A model generated the notes under the pieces. The model was given only the letters and a program-made list of their open reading frames with translations. It did not search any database and was not told where the DNA came from. From Leishmania infantum JPCM5 (taxonomy: Eukaryota; Euglenozoa; Kinetoplastea; Trypanosomatida; Trypanosomatidae), in assembly GCF_000002875.2 (NCBI RefSeq), contig NC_009406.2, positions 351,785-415,784 on the forward strand: a stretch of 64,000 nt of DNA. The letters are read 5' to 3'. The position numbers were made by a program, and so were the translations under genes. This document shows, piece by piece, positions 46,873-59,300 of this stretch (position 1 is the stretch's first letter; each line of letters opens with the position of its first letter).

Positions 46873-47631
46873 ATGGGCTGGTTTCGCTCCTCGGCCTCGG
46901 GAGCGGCCGGCACCGCCACCGCAGAAGCGCCAGCGGCAGCAACCGAGCACGGAGCCCAGCACCGGCAGCCGCAGCCGGAAGCGAATTCTCCGGCACCGTT
47001 GACTGAGGCGGAGCAGCTCGACCTCCTCGTCGCCGGTGCGCGTCTCGACGGCACAGAAGCGCAGGACACGGATCGCTTCCTCGGGTCCAACAGGCGGCAC
47101 ACGTACGCGGACGGTCTGCTAAGCTGCGCCGCCTACACCTTCAGCGGGCTGCAGCACATTCAAGGGCAAAGTAGCGCCCTGACGCTGCTCACCATGTGGA
47201 CGGTGGGAACGACGTTCCTGGTCGACGTGGCAGAGCGGAAGTACCTGCAAGAATCTCTGCAGAGCACGCTGTGCACAACCCAGACAAGAAGCGTAGCTGA
47301 AAAGCCGGTATTGCTCGATCAGCCGCCACACAACGCTACACCGGCATCTACGCCAGGAAAAGCAGCAGTGGCGCCGGCGATGCCTACTGCGTACGACTCG
47401 CTGTCATCAGCGATCAAGAAGTCCGCGCCACAAGGCAAGGAGAAGCTCGCGGAGCAGCAGCGAAAGGTGTTCTTGACACAGGCGGTTGCATCGTGGTTGT
47501 GGATGCTAGCCTCCTTTCAGCAGTTCAAGGTGCACAAGCGACTCAAGTGGTGCGGGTACAGCAGCTGGATGGGACTCGGCTGCGCGGGGTACTACACGAC
47601 TCGGCATCTCTACAATCTGCTTGTGAAGTAG
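46873..47631 (+). CDS. Predicted multi-span membrane protein, 252 residues, unknown function
   Basis: The start is the ATG at 46873; the in-frame GTG at 46750 sits inside the splice signal. The N-terminus MGWFRSSASG is followed by an Ala/Gln/Pro-rich stretch to about residue 60. Moderately hydrophobic helices appear at about 84-100 (LLSCAAYTFSGL), 105-122 (SALTLLTMWTVGTTFLVDV), 205-222 (FLTQAVASWLWMLASFQQF) and 230-250 (SSWMGLGCAGYYTTRHLYNL). The segment between spans 2 and 3 is polar. The C-terminus is LLVK. There is no cleavable signal peptide; an organellar membrane is likely but unspecified. If Gly2 is exposed, MGWFRSS is not a good myristoylation context because of the Trp and Phe. No family is recognised. 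Confidence 0.7.
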   Translation: MGWFRSSASGAAGTATAEAPAAATEHGAQHRQPQPEANSPAPLTEAEQLDLLVAGARLDGTEAQDTDRFLGSNRRHTYADGLLSCAAYTFSGLQHIQGQSSALTLLTMWTVGTTFLVDVAERKYLQESLQSTLCTTQTRSVAEKPVLLDQPPHNATPASTPGKAAVAPAMPTAYDSLSSAIKKSAPQGKEKLAEQQRKVFLTQAVASWLWMLASFQQFKVHKRLKWCGYSSWMGLGCAGYYTTRHLYNLLVK

Positions 47632-48929
47632 GAGGGGAGCTGAGGGTGTAGAGGCGGATTCGTGCTGCCGCAACGCGACGCAGCACTGGCGAACACGCTC
47701 TAGGTCGGTGTACTCGAGGACGGAGGGTGCTGTCGCCTCTGCTCCGTTTTGTTCGTGTCGGTGGATGTGCGGTGTAACCCCCCTCACAGTGCGCTTGGCG
47801 CGTGATTGGCCGGCGACGGGGCTGGACGGTGAAGCTCCGACACCAGTGACATGCGTACACGCAGAGATCTTATAAGTATGCAGGTATATGGTCATGATAA
47901 CGCGCTAAGGCCGGCGCTGGCGATGAAGTTGTGGAGGCAGGCATGGGGTACGATAGCGTAGGCGAGAGCGTCCGCAGAGACGAGACTAGCGGCTCCCCCG
48001 TGTGGTTCTCTGAAGCGGAAGAGAAACAGTGACGGCGGCGTGGAAGGGCGGCGGAGTGCACACGTGGCTTTCCAGACACCTTTATCGTGTACGGATGGCT
48101 CTCTTCCACCACCCGTCCTTCTCTCGCCTCACGCCTCACTCGCTCACTCCTACCTCTCCCCTTTCCCCTCTCCCCGGCACAACAGCTTTCTGGCTGTTTG
48201 TGTGAGTATGTCAGCGCCCGCCATGCTCCCGCGTGAGCAAGTGCGCGGCGGTCAGCCGCCGAGAAAACGCCAGGTGATGCCGTACCTCCATTTTTGTGGG
48301 AAAGCGGCACCGATAGGCATCGCACCCGTCTCGCCATGGTTCACGTCTCTGTCTGTTGCCCAGTCACTAGCATACCCCTCTCCCTGCCTCTCCGTTCTCG
48401 ACGCCATTACGGCGGCCTATACACCCTCGCTCGCTGCTCGCTCCTTGTTTGCTTGCCGGCGTGTACCACAACAACACCGCCATCTCGCTCTCCTACAGCG
48501 TTTCACAGAAACGCTAAATCATCGCTGCTTTCAACGGACCACACCTCCTACCCCCTCCCCTCCTACTCCCACGCTCGCACCCACACCCATCCACACACAA
48601 CGGCGGCGCAAGCGTTTGCGTGCTCTACCTTCGGTCGGCTTCATTATCCAGTGGCGGGGGCTCTTGTCGCTCGCTGGCGGGCGTGTGTGTTTCTTTTTAT
48701 TCTGCTTCGTGTGTGTGTGTGTGTGTGTGTGTGCCTCTCTGTAAGTCTGCGACTGCGGGTGCGGGTCTCCTTCGCTCCCTCGCCCCAGCACTCATCAAAA
48801 TCTAAAGGGCAAGTGGACCAGTAGAAGGGGGCACGCACGTAAAACAGCCTGGCACCTCCTACTCCCGCCCACATTCTGCTTCTCACGTACCCTCCCCTTG
48901 ACCTCATCGGGATAACGGAGCGTGCAGCA
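47632..48929. other. Intergenic spacer
   Basis: Pyrimidine-rich near 48105-48185 and 48360-48400, (GT)12.5 at 48709-48733, and a C/T-rich stretch at about 48853-48903 before the Sec14-like gene. The 234- and 176-codon open frames here are His/Ser/Pro-rich and were not accepted. Confidence 0.7.
48709..48733. repeat. (GT)12 microsatellite
   Basis: Twenty-five bases of alternating GT in the leader region of the Sec14-like gene. Confidence 0.95.
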
Positions 48930-51068
48930 ATGAGCGCGGAACAGCAGCGGCTCAAGAAGATGCACCGCGAGGCTGTCGTCTTAGCAGAGATGAAGCAGCG
49001 GCTTGGCCTCCCGCTGACCACAGCCGATTCGTCCTCGTCCGCCGCCCCTGCGGCTGCAGCGGCGGCAGCAACACCCAAGTCACCGGAGGAAGAGGCGGTC
49101 GGCCGCGATGTATACGACACGTATGGGCTATCTATGACGGCCGTAGATGCGTACCTGTTGCGCTACTTGCGCTCCAAGAATCTTGTCGTCGAGGACGCCG
49201 TGGCGAAGCTGCGCCGCCGTCGCATCTTTGAGCGTACACTTCCGATGATCAGTGTCACCCCCACCACCGTCGCGGCGCTGCGAAGCGGCGCCTTTCATCT
49301 GCTGGACCACGACCTGGAGGGCCGGCCGGTGCTCTACATTAACGTGGCCACCTTCACGCTGCCCACGCTGGAGCTGGATGAGGCGCAGCGACTGCTTGTC
49401 ATTCTCCTGGAGTTCATGCAAGCCCGGTGTCTGCTAAAGAACAACGAAGACGCGGCGGCGATGCAGCGGCGCCGTCGCCGGCACGTTGATGCCACAGCGG
49501 CATCGAGCGGCTTTGCGAACGGCGGCCGCGAAAACAGCAGAGGAGCAGCTACCCCGGCACGTGCGGTGCAAGACGTGGATAAGGAGGCCGTCAGTGACCT
49601 CCAGCAATTCACGCTGCTCGTCAACGAAGAAGGGGCGCCGTGGATGATGCACGCGTCCTTCCTGAAGAACTGCAGCACCCTCCTTAGCCTACTCCCCAAG
49701 TACTACCCGCTGTTGCTTGGACCCGTCTTGGTTCTTGGGGCCTCCTTTGAAATACGCACGGCCATCAAGGCGTGCGTCGGCAGCAGCTCGGAGGATGTGC
49801 GGAACTCGGTGCAGATGATCGAGAAGGCCGACCTGCCGCGGTACATGGATGCGAGCACCATCCCTGTTGAGCTCGGCGGTCACAAGCAAATCGTAGGAAG
49901 TGCCACGAACTTTTCGGAGGCGGTGCTGCGGCATTGGTTCGCGTTTACGTCACAGATGGAAGACGAGCGTGCCGGCGACGGCGGTGTCGCCGATTCCAAG
50001 GTGCCAACAACCATCTCGGCAGCCAGCGCAGGCCCTGCTAGCGAAGCCGGAGCGCCCAACGGTCACAAAGAGGATGCGATTGGTGCCGAAACCTCGCACT
50101 CGCTGCCGCGGCCACTGTACGTGCCACCACCGCCGCTGGGCACGACGCAACGGCGCATCTCCCGTCAGCGGCATGCAGTCGAGCTGCAGCACCTTAGCAG
50201 CAGCGGTGTCAGCGTTGTCGGCGCAATTACGGGTCCAGGCTCGCCAGGGCCGATGCGGCCTTGCAAGTACGGCGGCAGCTCCGCGCGCAACGGCAAGCAT
50301 ATCCTCATGTCTCCAGCCGCCGCGGCAAACCGCTCCACCGCCGTCACGACGCCGCACGACACGCCGACTAGCCAGAAGGATCAGGCCGCGGCGACGGTGA
50401 CCCTGGGAGCGGGGCGTGCCGAGGACGTCACGGACGACGGCGTCTGCTCGGCGCTCTCTGGCGCCGACGACCGCGACGACGATGCCGAGAACGAGGGCTG
50501 TGGTGCCGGCATGCACACTCGTACGAACTCCGGTGTCCCCACGTACCAACTCTACACCGCCGCCTCCTCTTTGGCGGGTAGCTTGACAGTCGAGGGTGAG
50601 ATGCACCTAAGCGGCCTTGGCGCGAGCCACAACCGCCATCACCTAGGTGCCTCGCTGTATAGTGTCGCATCCGCTACAATATCACGCGAAGAAGCTGCTC
50701 ACTTTGCCGACCGCCCTGACGATGCGGTCGTGGCTCTGCGGCAGGAGCGTCGGCGGCGTCAGCGCGCGGAGCAGGCGTTGTATTTCCGAGACTTGGGTGT
50801 CGCGCTGGACATGCGGAACGCCTCCATAATCGAAAAGGAGCTGGCCGCCATACATCAAGATCTCAACGTGTTGGTGGCGGAGATATTGGTTAAGGCGGAG
50901 GTTGCTAGAAAACGGCAGAAGGCGCCACCGACGCTTAACCAACTGCTGGATCTGACGCTCACCGCCTTCGAGAACGTCACGTGCACACCGTCAAGTGTGC
51001 CCGCCATGGCGTTAGCGGAGCCGGTGCAACGCGAAGCCGTGAGCTCCAGTTGCTGCAGCTTCATGTAG
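48930..51068 (+). CDS. Sec14/CRAL-TRIO lipid-binding protein with C-terminal CaaX box
   Basis: 712 residues from the ATG at 48930. The N-terminal CRAL-TRIO helix region is at about 72-98 (AYLLRYLRSKNLVVEDAV, the usual LLRFLRARKFDVEKA-like pattern). The CRAL-TRIO lipid-binding fold covers about 110-320: RPVLYINVATFTLP, then a low-complexity insert at about 170-215, then FTLLVNEEGAPWMM, LLSLLPKYYPLLLGPVLVLG and a C-terminal VELGGH. These match the yeast Sec14 order (GRPVYFE, DLxG, YPERLGxxYIIN, LPxELGG). Sec14-type proteins carry phosphatidylinositol or other lipids between membranes. The rest is Ser/Ala-rich, with a helical, charged segment at about 602-668. The last residues, SSSCCSFM, end in a CaaX box (CSFM) with a second Cys before it. 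This suggests farnesylation, perhaps with palmitoylation, and so permanent membrane attachment. Confidence 0.85.
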   Translation: MSAEQQRLKKMHREAVVLAEMKQRLGLPLTTADSSSSAAPAAAAAAATPKSPEEEAVGRDVYDTYGLSMTAVDAYLLRYLRSKNLVVEDAVAKLRRRRIFERTLPMISVTPTTVAALRSGAFHLLDHDLEGRPVLYINVATFTLPTLELDEAQRLLVILLEFMQARCLLKNNEDAAAMQRRRRRHVDATAASSGFANGGRENSRGAATPARAVQDVDKEAVSDLQQFTLLVNEEGAPWMMHASFLKNCSTLLSLLPKYYPLLLGPVLVLGASFEIRTAIKACVGSSSEDVRNSVQMIEKADLPRYMDASTIPVELGGHKQIVGSATNFSEAVLRHWFAFTSQMEDERAGDGGVADSKVPTTISAASAGPASEAGAPNGHKEDAIGAETSHSLPRPLYVPPPPLGTTQRRISRQRHAVELQHLSSSGVSVVGAITGPGSPGPMRPCKYGGSSARNGKHILMSPAAAANRSTAVTTPHDTPTSQKDQAAATVTLGAGRAEDVTDDGVCSALSGADDRDDDAENEGCGAGMHTRTNSGVPTYQLYTAASSLAGSLTVEGEMHLSGLGASHNRHHLGASLYSVASATISREEAAHFADRPDDAVVALRQERRRRQRAEQALYFRDLGVALDMRNASIIEKELAAIHQDLNVLVAEILVKAEVARKRQKAPPTLNQLLDLTLTAFENVTCTPSSVPAMALAEPVQREAVSSSCCSFM

Positions 51069-52689
51069 CCGCTTCCGTTCACGGATCGTGCCTTCCTCCC
51101 CCCTCTTGTGATATGACTAACCTTCTCCTAAGTGCGAGTGCGCGTCTCTCTGTGCGCGCGTCTTTGCGTTTGGGCGGCGGTGCAGCCTCAGCGCTCCAAT
51201 CCACCGCCGCACAAAACTCAAGATCTTGAACGCCGCTCGCCACGCCAACAATTTCCAGTCTTTTTCCTTGCTGTGTATTTCGTTACTGAAGTGGTGTTCA
51301 GGCATGTGCGACGAAGTTGTTGCTGTTATTATTACTGTTGCGGACACCCCCATGCACTTGTACCCGAGACGCGCGCGCGCGAAAGCCTTGTCCCCACCCC
51401 ACCACCATGGCCCCTCATTGGTTTTCTTTGGCGGTGTCTGTTGTCGCCCTCTCTACTGCTGCCCTTCGCCCCCTTTCTCTCTATTACGCTTTCTCTCTCT
51501 CTGTCCTCATGATCTTATCGAAATTGCTTGCATGCTCGCACGTGTGGTTGCGTCTGGATCTGTGCCTCTTGGTGAGTATGTGTGCTCTGGCGTAGTCAGC
51601 GACTCCGCTCAGCACACACTTCGTCTTTCTTTTCATCGAATCTATGTGCTGAGAGGTGTGCGCCATCGCGTTTCTGTTCTGTGGTGTGGTGTAGCCGTAT
51701 GGCCGTATCCTGTGATTTTCACGTACGCATAGAGGAAAGTGGTTATAGAGAGAGACGATCACGCACGGACGGGCCATGATGTGCATGCGTGCGCGCCCTA
51801 TGCGACGGCACAGCGTCGCCATGATCACCTCTTCCTGTCGCTACACCGTGGTAGCATGCACAGCTCGCTTGCGCTCCTCATGGAGGGCTTCCGTGCATGG
51901 TCGTGCTTGTGCTCCCGCGGACCCCATCGCGCTCTGGCACGGCGATCAGCAAGGACCGATTCCGACTCTCACACCTTTCGTTGGCTGCAGCGTATTCGAA
52001 CGCTGCCACGCGTGTTTCGTATCCTTCTCTATTTGTTTCCTGCGTCTGTATGCCTCTTCCTGCTCTTCGTGTCTTGTCGCAGTCGCTCCGCTCGCACGGC
52101 ACCGAGAGCACACCTCCGCTCGGTGCGTGCCAGCACACACGCTCCACCGTGCCATCGTCGCACGAAGTCGCACGCCGGCACATGCGTGTCCAACTTTGCA
52201 TTCATCAGCTTCGCTTGTTTCTCGTGTCCACCGTGAGAGCGAGAGGAGTGGAGTGGAAGACGGTGCACGGCGGTCTCTTTCGCCTTCCTCTCTGACTCGT
52301 TCTCTTGGGTGGCCTTCGTGTCCGAGGCAGCGATCACGACCACCGCCATCCCTCACGCACGCAGAGTACGGGCTTGCGCAGGCACCCAGAGAAAGAGAGA
52401 GGGAAGGGAGAGAGGGGAAGGACCTGCATCCACCGCATGAAACGTACGCTCTTCGCCTGGCGGGCGCCGACTCTTTCTTCGCCCACTGGTGGCGCGCCAG
52501 TCCCTATTATATTTTCTTTTGTGCTCTCAGCGCAGCCCGAGAGTACAGCGCTACACCCTCACTTCCGCACTACTACACCCCGCCCCTGCCCCCCTCCTGC
52601 ACCTCGCTTTCGCATCTGTGACCTGCCCCTGCTCGTGTGCGGGTCGACACTCATCGATCTCCACAACTCTGTCGTGCTGCGCTTGTTGT

Positions 52690-52725
<36 letters not shown>

Positions 52726-53349
52726 TATGAGTGCGCGTGTGCCCGCCCACCAATCGCGGCCATCTTCTTTTTCTTATTCTCTAGCTTCTGCCCACCGCCT
52801 CCCTTTCGTGCGGTTGTCGCTGGCGTTGGTGCCACCTCCGCCTTTTCCCCTTCCCTGTCCTCCCGCGCCCGTGCACACGCACACGGAGCCGATCACGTCG
52901 CTGTGCGTGTTGTGGTGTGTCGTGGTTGGGGTTCTCTGCTGCCCCGCTGCTTTTCGTTCGTTCTCTTTTTGGTATTTCTCGCCTCCGTGCTCCCCTCGGT
53001 GATCTACGGCGCCCTGCCCCCCTCGTGTGCATTCCGCCACCCACCCGACGCACGCGCGCGGGACAGACTTTTTCTGGTTCTCTCGGCTATCAACGTTTGA
53101 GGGCACGCGAGTTTACGAGAGCGCAGACACGAGAGCAGAGGGCGTCCTCTTGCGACCTTCGCGTAGTGCTGTGCATCTAATTCCAACGCCTGTCTGTGTG
53201 TTTCTGTGTGTGTGTGAGCACACGCGTGTACCTCTCCTCTCTGAGGAGGGAGCACACGGCTCGAGAGCAAAATCAAAACGCCACGCGCACACACGGGGCG
53301 GTAGAAGCGAGCAGTGTGGCATGCATACAGACGCGCAGCACCCATCGGA
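51069..53349. other. Intergenic spacer
   Basis: 2.3 kb without a convincing gene. The 281-codon frame at 51776-52621 is Ser/Cys/Arg-rich and UTR-like. It holds pyrimidine tracts (51425-51505, 52548-52610, 52795-52865), GA-rich sequence near 52391-52420 and the (TG)14 repeat at 52694-52722. Confidence 0.65.
52694..52722. repeat. (TG)14 microsatellite
   Basis: Twenty-nine bases of alternating TG upstream of the giant RING protein gene. Confidence 0.95.
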
Positions 53350-56300
53350 ATGGAGTTCGATGCGTTGCTCAACACCCTCTGCTTGACGAGCTTCGTCCTC
53401 TTCGGGCTCTGGATCGTAGCGCATGCCGTACAGGTGGTGGAGCTGCACTTCGTAATGCAGGCCTACACGCATCACAAAACATATATTTTTACAATACCTT
53501 TTGTGCCGCTCATAACGCGGCTGTTTCACGAGATGGCCTTGCCGCAGTTCTTGGCGTCTGAAGCTATCCAGAGGGGCGAGCTGCCGCCAGCCATGAGGGC
53601 GCATGGCCGTCGCACACCGGCAGCGGTGCCCGTCGAGTACGTTGACGCGGGCGGTGCCCCGTCACTATCAACCTTGACGAACTTCCACGCCGTCAGCAGC
53701 GCATCATTGCCACCACCGTCCCCATCGACGCTCAGCACGGTCCTGAACAAGTCGTCCGCCAACACCCCCACGGACAGCCTCAGACGCAGAGCTGGCAGGA
53801 CAAAGAAGGAGGGGAAGCGCAAGCGGGCTGGTGACGGCGTTGATCGGGAGAGCGCGCAGCACCAGGAGGAGCCGCGGCAACAGGGCTCCGTGGCTGTGTC
53901 CATTTTAGACCCCAACCTCGCAGCCGCTAGCGACTTGGAGTTTCCCTCCTCGCCCAACCCGGCGTGGTGGACGCCGCAGTTGGAAGGTCGATGCTTAGTA
54001 TTCGGTCTCCGCCTGCCGTTCGAGCTGCTCCCTGCATCGAGGTCGGCGCCGCAGGCAAGCGCGTTCGGGAACGCGGAAGCGCGTGGTGTAGGTGGCAGCA
54101 GTAGCACGGGCAACTGGCCTGGAAGCGGCAGCGGCGCCACGACGCGCCAGCCGACCGTGAACCTTCAGCTCAAGCAGTACCAGCTTACCCCAGCCTCTCT
54201 CGTTGCCTCTGCGGCTGCGCCGTCGCCGGCCTTGCACCACCACACAGTGCTATCCAGCAACGCAGAGCTGCAGACACAAGTAGCCGTCGAACAGCAACTC
54301 TCGGTGGCACCAGTGCGTGTATACACCCGTGCCGCACTATCGCGTGCGCGGATCAGCACATCCGTCGTGCCGTCGCCGCGTCAGTGCTACTCGTCCCCGG
54401 ACGCCTCTTCACCGAGCCGCTACACATGGCCCGGTGCGTCGCCGCTTGCTCGCACGCCATCGCCGCACCTGGACTTTGATTCTATCAAGTACGCCTATAC
54501 GCAGTACTACCAGCGCCTCCTGGAGACGGCCGTGGCAGAGCAAACCGCCATCGCCCACCGCGCGCACAAGGACCGCAAGTCGGCCAAGAGTGCGCAGCGC
54601 ATAGCGGCGATGCTAATGCACTACCTCAAGTACTCACGCATAGATGACAACGTTGAGGATGATGTCAACGACGGGGACGCGGAGGGCAGAGCTAGGGTCG
54701 GCGGTGGCAGCGGCTCAGGGGTCGACACTAGTCTGGCTGCATCCAGCAAGCGAAGAGCCGCGGCGACACCGAGAGTCACAGCCGGACATGACAACGCAGG
54801 CGTCTTCCGATCACGCAGCAAGCGCAGACGCCGCGCTAGAAGTGGAAAGAACCGTGGCGGGGTCGGCGTGGGCGCGGCAGACCGTCCTCAGCGCAGCTGT
54901 GGGCCATGGATACCGGTGCTGGGCTACAGCGCTGGTCATCATAGCGACGAGTACGATGCAGTCGGACGAGACAGAGACTTGGTGTCGTCGGCGCTGTCGG
55001 GCCACAGCCTTTACCATACCGCGGCGCCCATGCCTCCTTCGCAGCTCTTACTGGCTCAGCAGAGTTCGCTCAAGAGCCTCTCATCACCGTCGCTCATGCA
55101 GCCGTCGCAGACGGCGGTGGTTCCGCCACCGCTGCCCCCCGTATACGAGCTACGACGCGGCATCAACAAGCGTCGCCGACGCGCAGAGACGCCGAGTATC
55201 GCGGATAGCGCCGTCGAGGCGCTCGAAGGCCTCGTGGAGCGAGTGCGGCTCGCGCAGACGCTGCGGCCACGGTACCAGTCGCTGCTTTGCACCGTCCGCT
55301 TCGCAGCCGAGAGATTTATCGTGCGTCGTGGTGCGAGCGAGCCGCCGACGTGGACGCCGCTGCAGACGGCCGCCGCAGCTGGTGTCGCCTGCAGTGGCCC
55401 ATCATCGTCGGCGACAGACGGCCGCGGTGCGGCGAAACCGAAAACGCGGTGTTCCTCCTCCTCTTCCTCGCTCTCTACTCACCGGCTGCATCTGCATCGG
55501 CGTTATGGCAGCACGAGCAGCGACAACGCAACCGCGGTGCGGTCTCCACTGGCGAGCAGGGACGCGTCCGCTTCAGCGTTCGGAGCTCAAGGCAGCTGGA
55601 GTGTGTTTGGCTACTCTGACAACTCCGTCGACCGCCGCAGCAGTGGCGCTCGCGCCCCCGCAGCGTTGTCATCGCAGATCTCAAGCGACTTCGCCGGCGG
55701 GCAATTTCCAGGAGACACGCGTTCTCTCTCCCTCCTTGCATTGCGGCCCTCGCCATTGACGGCCATACCGGCGGAAAGCCGCATCGACAACAGGAACAGC
55801 AGTAGCCTCCATAGCCACCGAAGCGACTCGCCGCCGCCCGCGCTGCCTCTCCCCAATTCCATTGTCACTACGCCCACCAATGTATGTGCCGAACTCGCGG
55901 CGACACGCGCGATACCATCATCGAGTGCCGTCAGCAGCGGCAGCGGCAGCACCAGCGCCGCGAACGCCGCTATACAGTTCCTGCGTGCGAGTCGGCTGCG
56001 AGAGAACAACATCCGTGCTGTCATTGCGGCAGGCGCCGGCATCAGCGCCGTCGGCCCCTCTTCTCTCTCTTCGACATTGGACCCCAGCCCAGCCACGAGC
56101 CTAAGCAGTAGCAGCTTCTACTCGGCAGTGGCTGCGCCTCCCGCAACCCGAGCACCACGCGAAGTCCGATCGCCGCACCGGTGCGCCGTCGAGGCCGATT
56201 TCTCGATGAGTGCTGAAGGAGCGCTGCCGCTATCGAGGGGCGTCGCCACCACAGGCAGCGAATCCATGTCCCTTCCGGCGGACAACGGAGACGCCAGCGG

Positions 56301-59300
56301 CAAAGAGGTGCAGCGGGTCGGCGCTGCTGTCGCTGCCGCAGGAGCGGTGCGCGCGCAGATGGATGAGGTAATGGTGCAGCAAAAGCCGTCTCGAGCCAAA
56401 GACGCCGCCTCGCGGCCACTCCAACAACAACGGCATCCACAACCTGCGTCGAGCAGTAGCGAGGAGGCTCCGCAGCGCGGTGCAGCGAGCGCGACTTCGC
56501 CGTCATTGCAGCCGCGCTCGACGGACTTGCGTATTGTCTACGTGATTGGAGCTGATCGTGCGACGCTGCTGCGAAGCCTCACGCTGGACGCAACGCGCAG
56601 CTTCGCCGCAGGCACGCGGAACTTTCTCTGTTTCTTTACTCGAAAGGACGAGCGGCGTGCGCAGCGGCGGTACATGGAACAGCTCGACCGGCAGAACCGG
56701 GCTGCGTCGCAGCTCTTGGCGCTCCACGAGACGCCTGCGGACGCCTCTCGACCACGTGAGCAGCGTGACAGAAAGAACACCGCTATCGGCCACGTGCACG
56801 CGAGCAGTGCAACGCCCTTGTGCAACAGTGCAGAGGAGACGCTCTTAAGCGCCGGTGTCACAGCCGCGTGGCGCAGCGTCCCGGGACCGCCGTGGAACGT
56901 GCGCGCGACGTCGTGGCATGATGTGAACCCCTCCAGCGGCGGTTCGCGTATGTGCGGGCCGGGCTCCGTAGACGGCGGCTTTGGTGACGCCGGCACAGTC
57001 AGCCAGCAGCCGCGCGCGACGAGGCCGAGTAAGACAACCTTCTTCAACGTCGCCGGCGCGGACCTGCTGGCTCTGGCGGCAACCCCAACAGACAGCGCCC
57101 CCGCCACCGTCACAGCACCGTCGGCGCATCAGTGCGGCGACTCTTTCTTATCCATGATGCAAAGCCTCGAGAACAGCTTTCGCTCAGTGCTGGAACTCTC
57201 GCACGCAGCGCATCCAGGCACCGCAGAAGTCGCAGCGGCGAGCGCGGCGCCTGATAGCAGGAGCAGTAGCGCACCGGTCTTCGCCACCACCCCATCGCTC
57301 TCGATGGCTCAGCCGACGCCGACGGCCCCCGCCCCATCGGCGCCTCTGGCCGCATGCTGCGATGAAGAAGCCGCTCGTGGAGCGGAAGCAGAGGGCACGT
57401 TAGCGGCACACTCACAGTCGTCGTCGCTGCTGTCGCACGACTCGGAGAAGCCGTCGAACACGGTGAGTGTCTCCGTGCGCCCTTTCCTCACTTTTGCCAG
57501 CCTCCAGGGCACCAACGATGACAGCGCCGGCTGTGCCCACGCGGAACGGCGGTCGAGTGTCGGCGAGGAGGACTCGAGGGCGCTGCTGCCGCGCCAAGGT
57601 GCGACTGAAACAACAGCGCCGCCGCCCCTACCGTCTTACACGGAGGTTTCCGAGCCGCTCCACCTGAAAACGATCATCGCCAGTAACCCCAAGGCTGGCG
57701 GCCAAGGCATCCTCGGACACGGTGCCACAGATGCCGCCACTACCACGAACCCCGTCGCTGACGCTGATGTGCGGCCACTGTGCTTGGCATCGAACTCTGA
57801 AGAATCAGCAGCAGCGGGCCATAAGCACGTGGATGTGGCGCCGCCCACGGTCAGCAACACCGCCTCTCCGATCCCCGCGGCATCGGCTGCCCCTAACAAA
57901 GACAGCAAGGAGAGCGAAAAGCGCGCACCAGCAGCGACGGCAAAAAGAGACTCTGAAGCCGCCGTCATCGACTCGGTGTCAGCTCACGACGTCCGACAGT
58001 ACCTCGCGACTGTTGGTGTGACGCTGCCGCAGCAGGTGTACCTCCTGCGAGACGCGGGCGCGTTGACGCCGCTGCAGCAGCTGCAGCGTAGCCTCGCCGC
58101 CTCCTCGCATCACGCCTCTGTGCCAACCTCGCGAAGAGACCCTTCTGCGCGCACTACTGGTACCGACGCGCCGACCGCGGCGGTGCCACCCACGGTGGGT
58201 AGCACTGCGGCACACCACCGCGCATTGCTGTCTGCCTCTGCCGCTGCGGTGCTCAGTCGGGGCGCCACTCGCGTTCTGGAGGGGCAAGTCGAGGTGGCTG
58301 AGCTGTCACTTGATGTGCTGCGTCGTCAAATATCGCCTTTTATGCCACTGGAGCCGCCACCGCTGAGCGACAGTGATGGCGACGACGGTGCCGAGAGCTC
58401 GATGAGCGGCAGTGGCAGCGATGCGTCCGGTGCTCGTGAAACATCGGAATCGTACTCGTGCAGCAGTGGAGCATCTGACGATGACGACGGCAAGGTCGTA
58501 GTCCGAGAGGATGCGGCGGGCGCGCGGCGCAGCTCGCCATTCCGCCGACGGGGGAAGCCGCCGCAGAAGTCGAGGACCACCGCCGCGGCCAACCATCACG
58601 TCGGGCACTCCTCAAAGAATTGCGGGCCCGCGCAGTGCTCTGGCAAAGCCTCGCGCCCACAGCGGGCGCATTCGCGGCGGCGGCATCAGCAGCACTCTCG
58701 GTCGTCAAGGGGCCACGGGCGGTCGAGCGCCCGGTCTTCCCTGAAGCACCGGCGACGTCAGCATGAGCGGCGTCGCAAGCGCCACCTCGCTCGTTGGAAC
58801 AGACACATCCAGCATCAGCGCGCGGCGGCCAACAAGGCCGGCAACATCCCCGTCGCTGCTGGAGTGCTGTTCTTCACGGCACCGCCGACATTGCCCGCGG
58901 CGCTAGCCCGGCAGCAGCGACAGCTGTTGCTAGAAGAGCTAGAGAGTGGCGAGCGAGGGCGTCTGTTGGTCCCGGACTGGGCATTGAGCGGGTCCGAGGT
59001 CGCCGCACCAGCCACTGGTGCTAACGACGACGCTCGACAGGACGTGCAGCTGGCTCCGTCGCCATCCCCTCACGACGTACGATCACCGCCGCGCAGTATC
59101 TGCGTGACACTCATCTACACCGCCACAGCCGAGCAGGTGGCGCAGGCACTGGTGCGAGCCGCAGAAGTCGCCGCAGCAGCGTCAAAGAACCAGAGCGCCG
59201 CGTGTGATGCAGCCGATGGATGGGGCCACCGAAACGGGGACACAGCCAGCCGTGGTCGAAGGCGGAGCCCGACGGTAGCGGCACGGAGAAGGAAGCACAC

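Noticed and set aside
51776..52621. 281-codon + strand ORF before the RING gene
   Set aside because: Composition of translated UTR and pyrimidine tracts; no motif.
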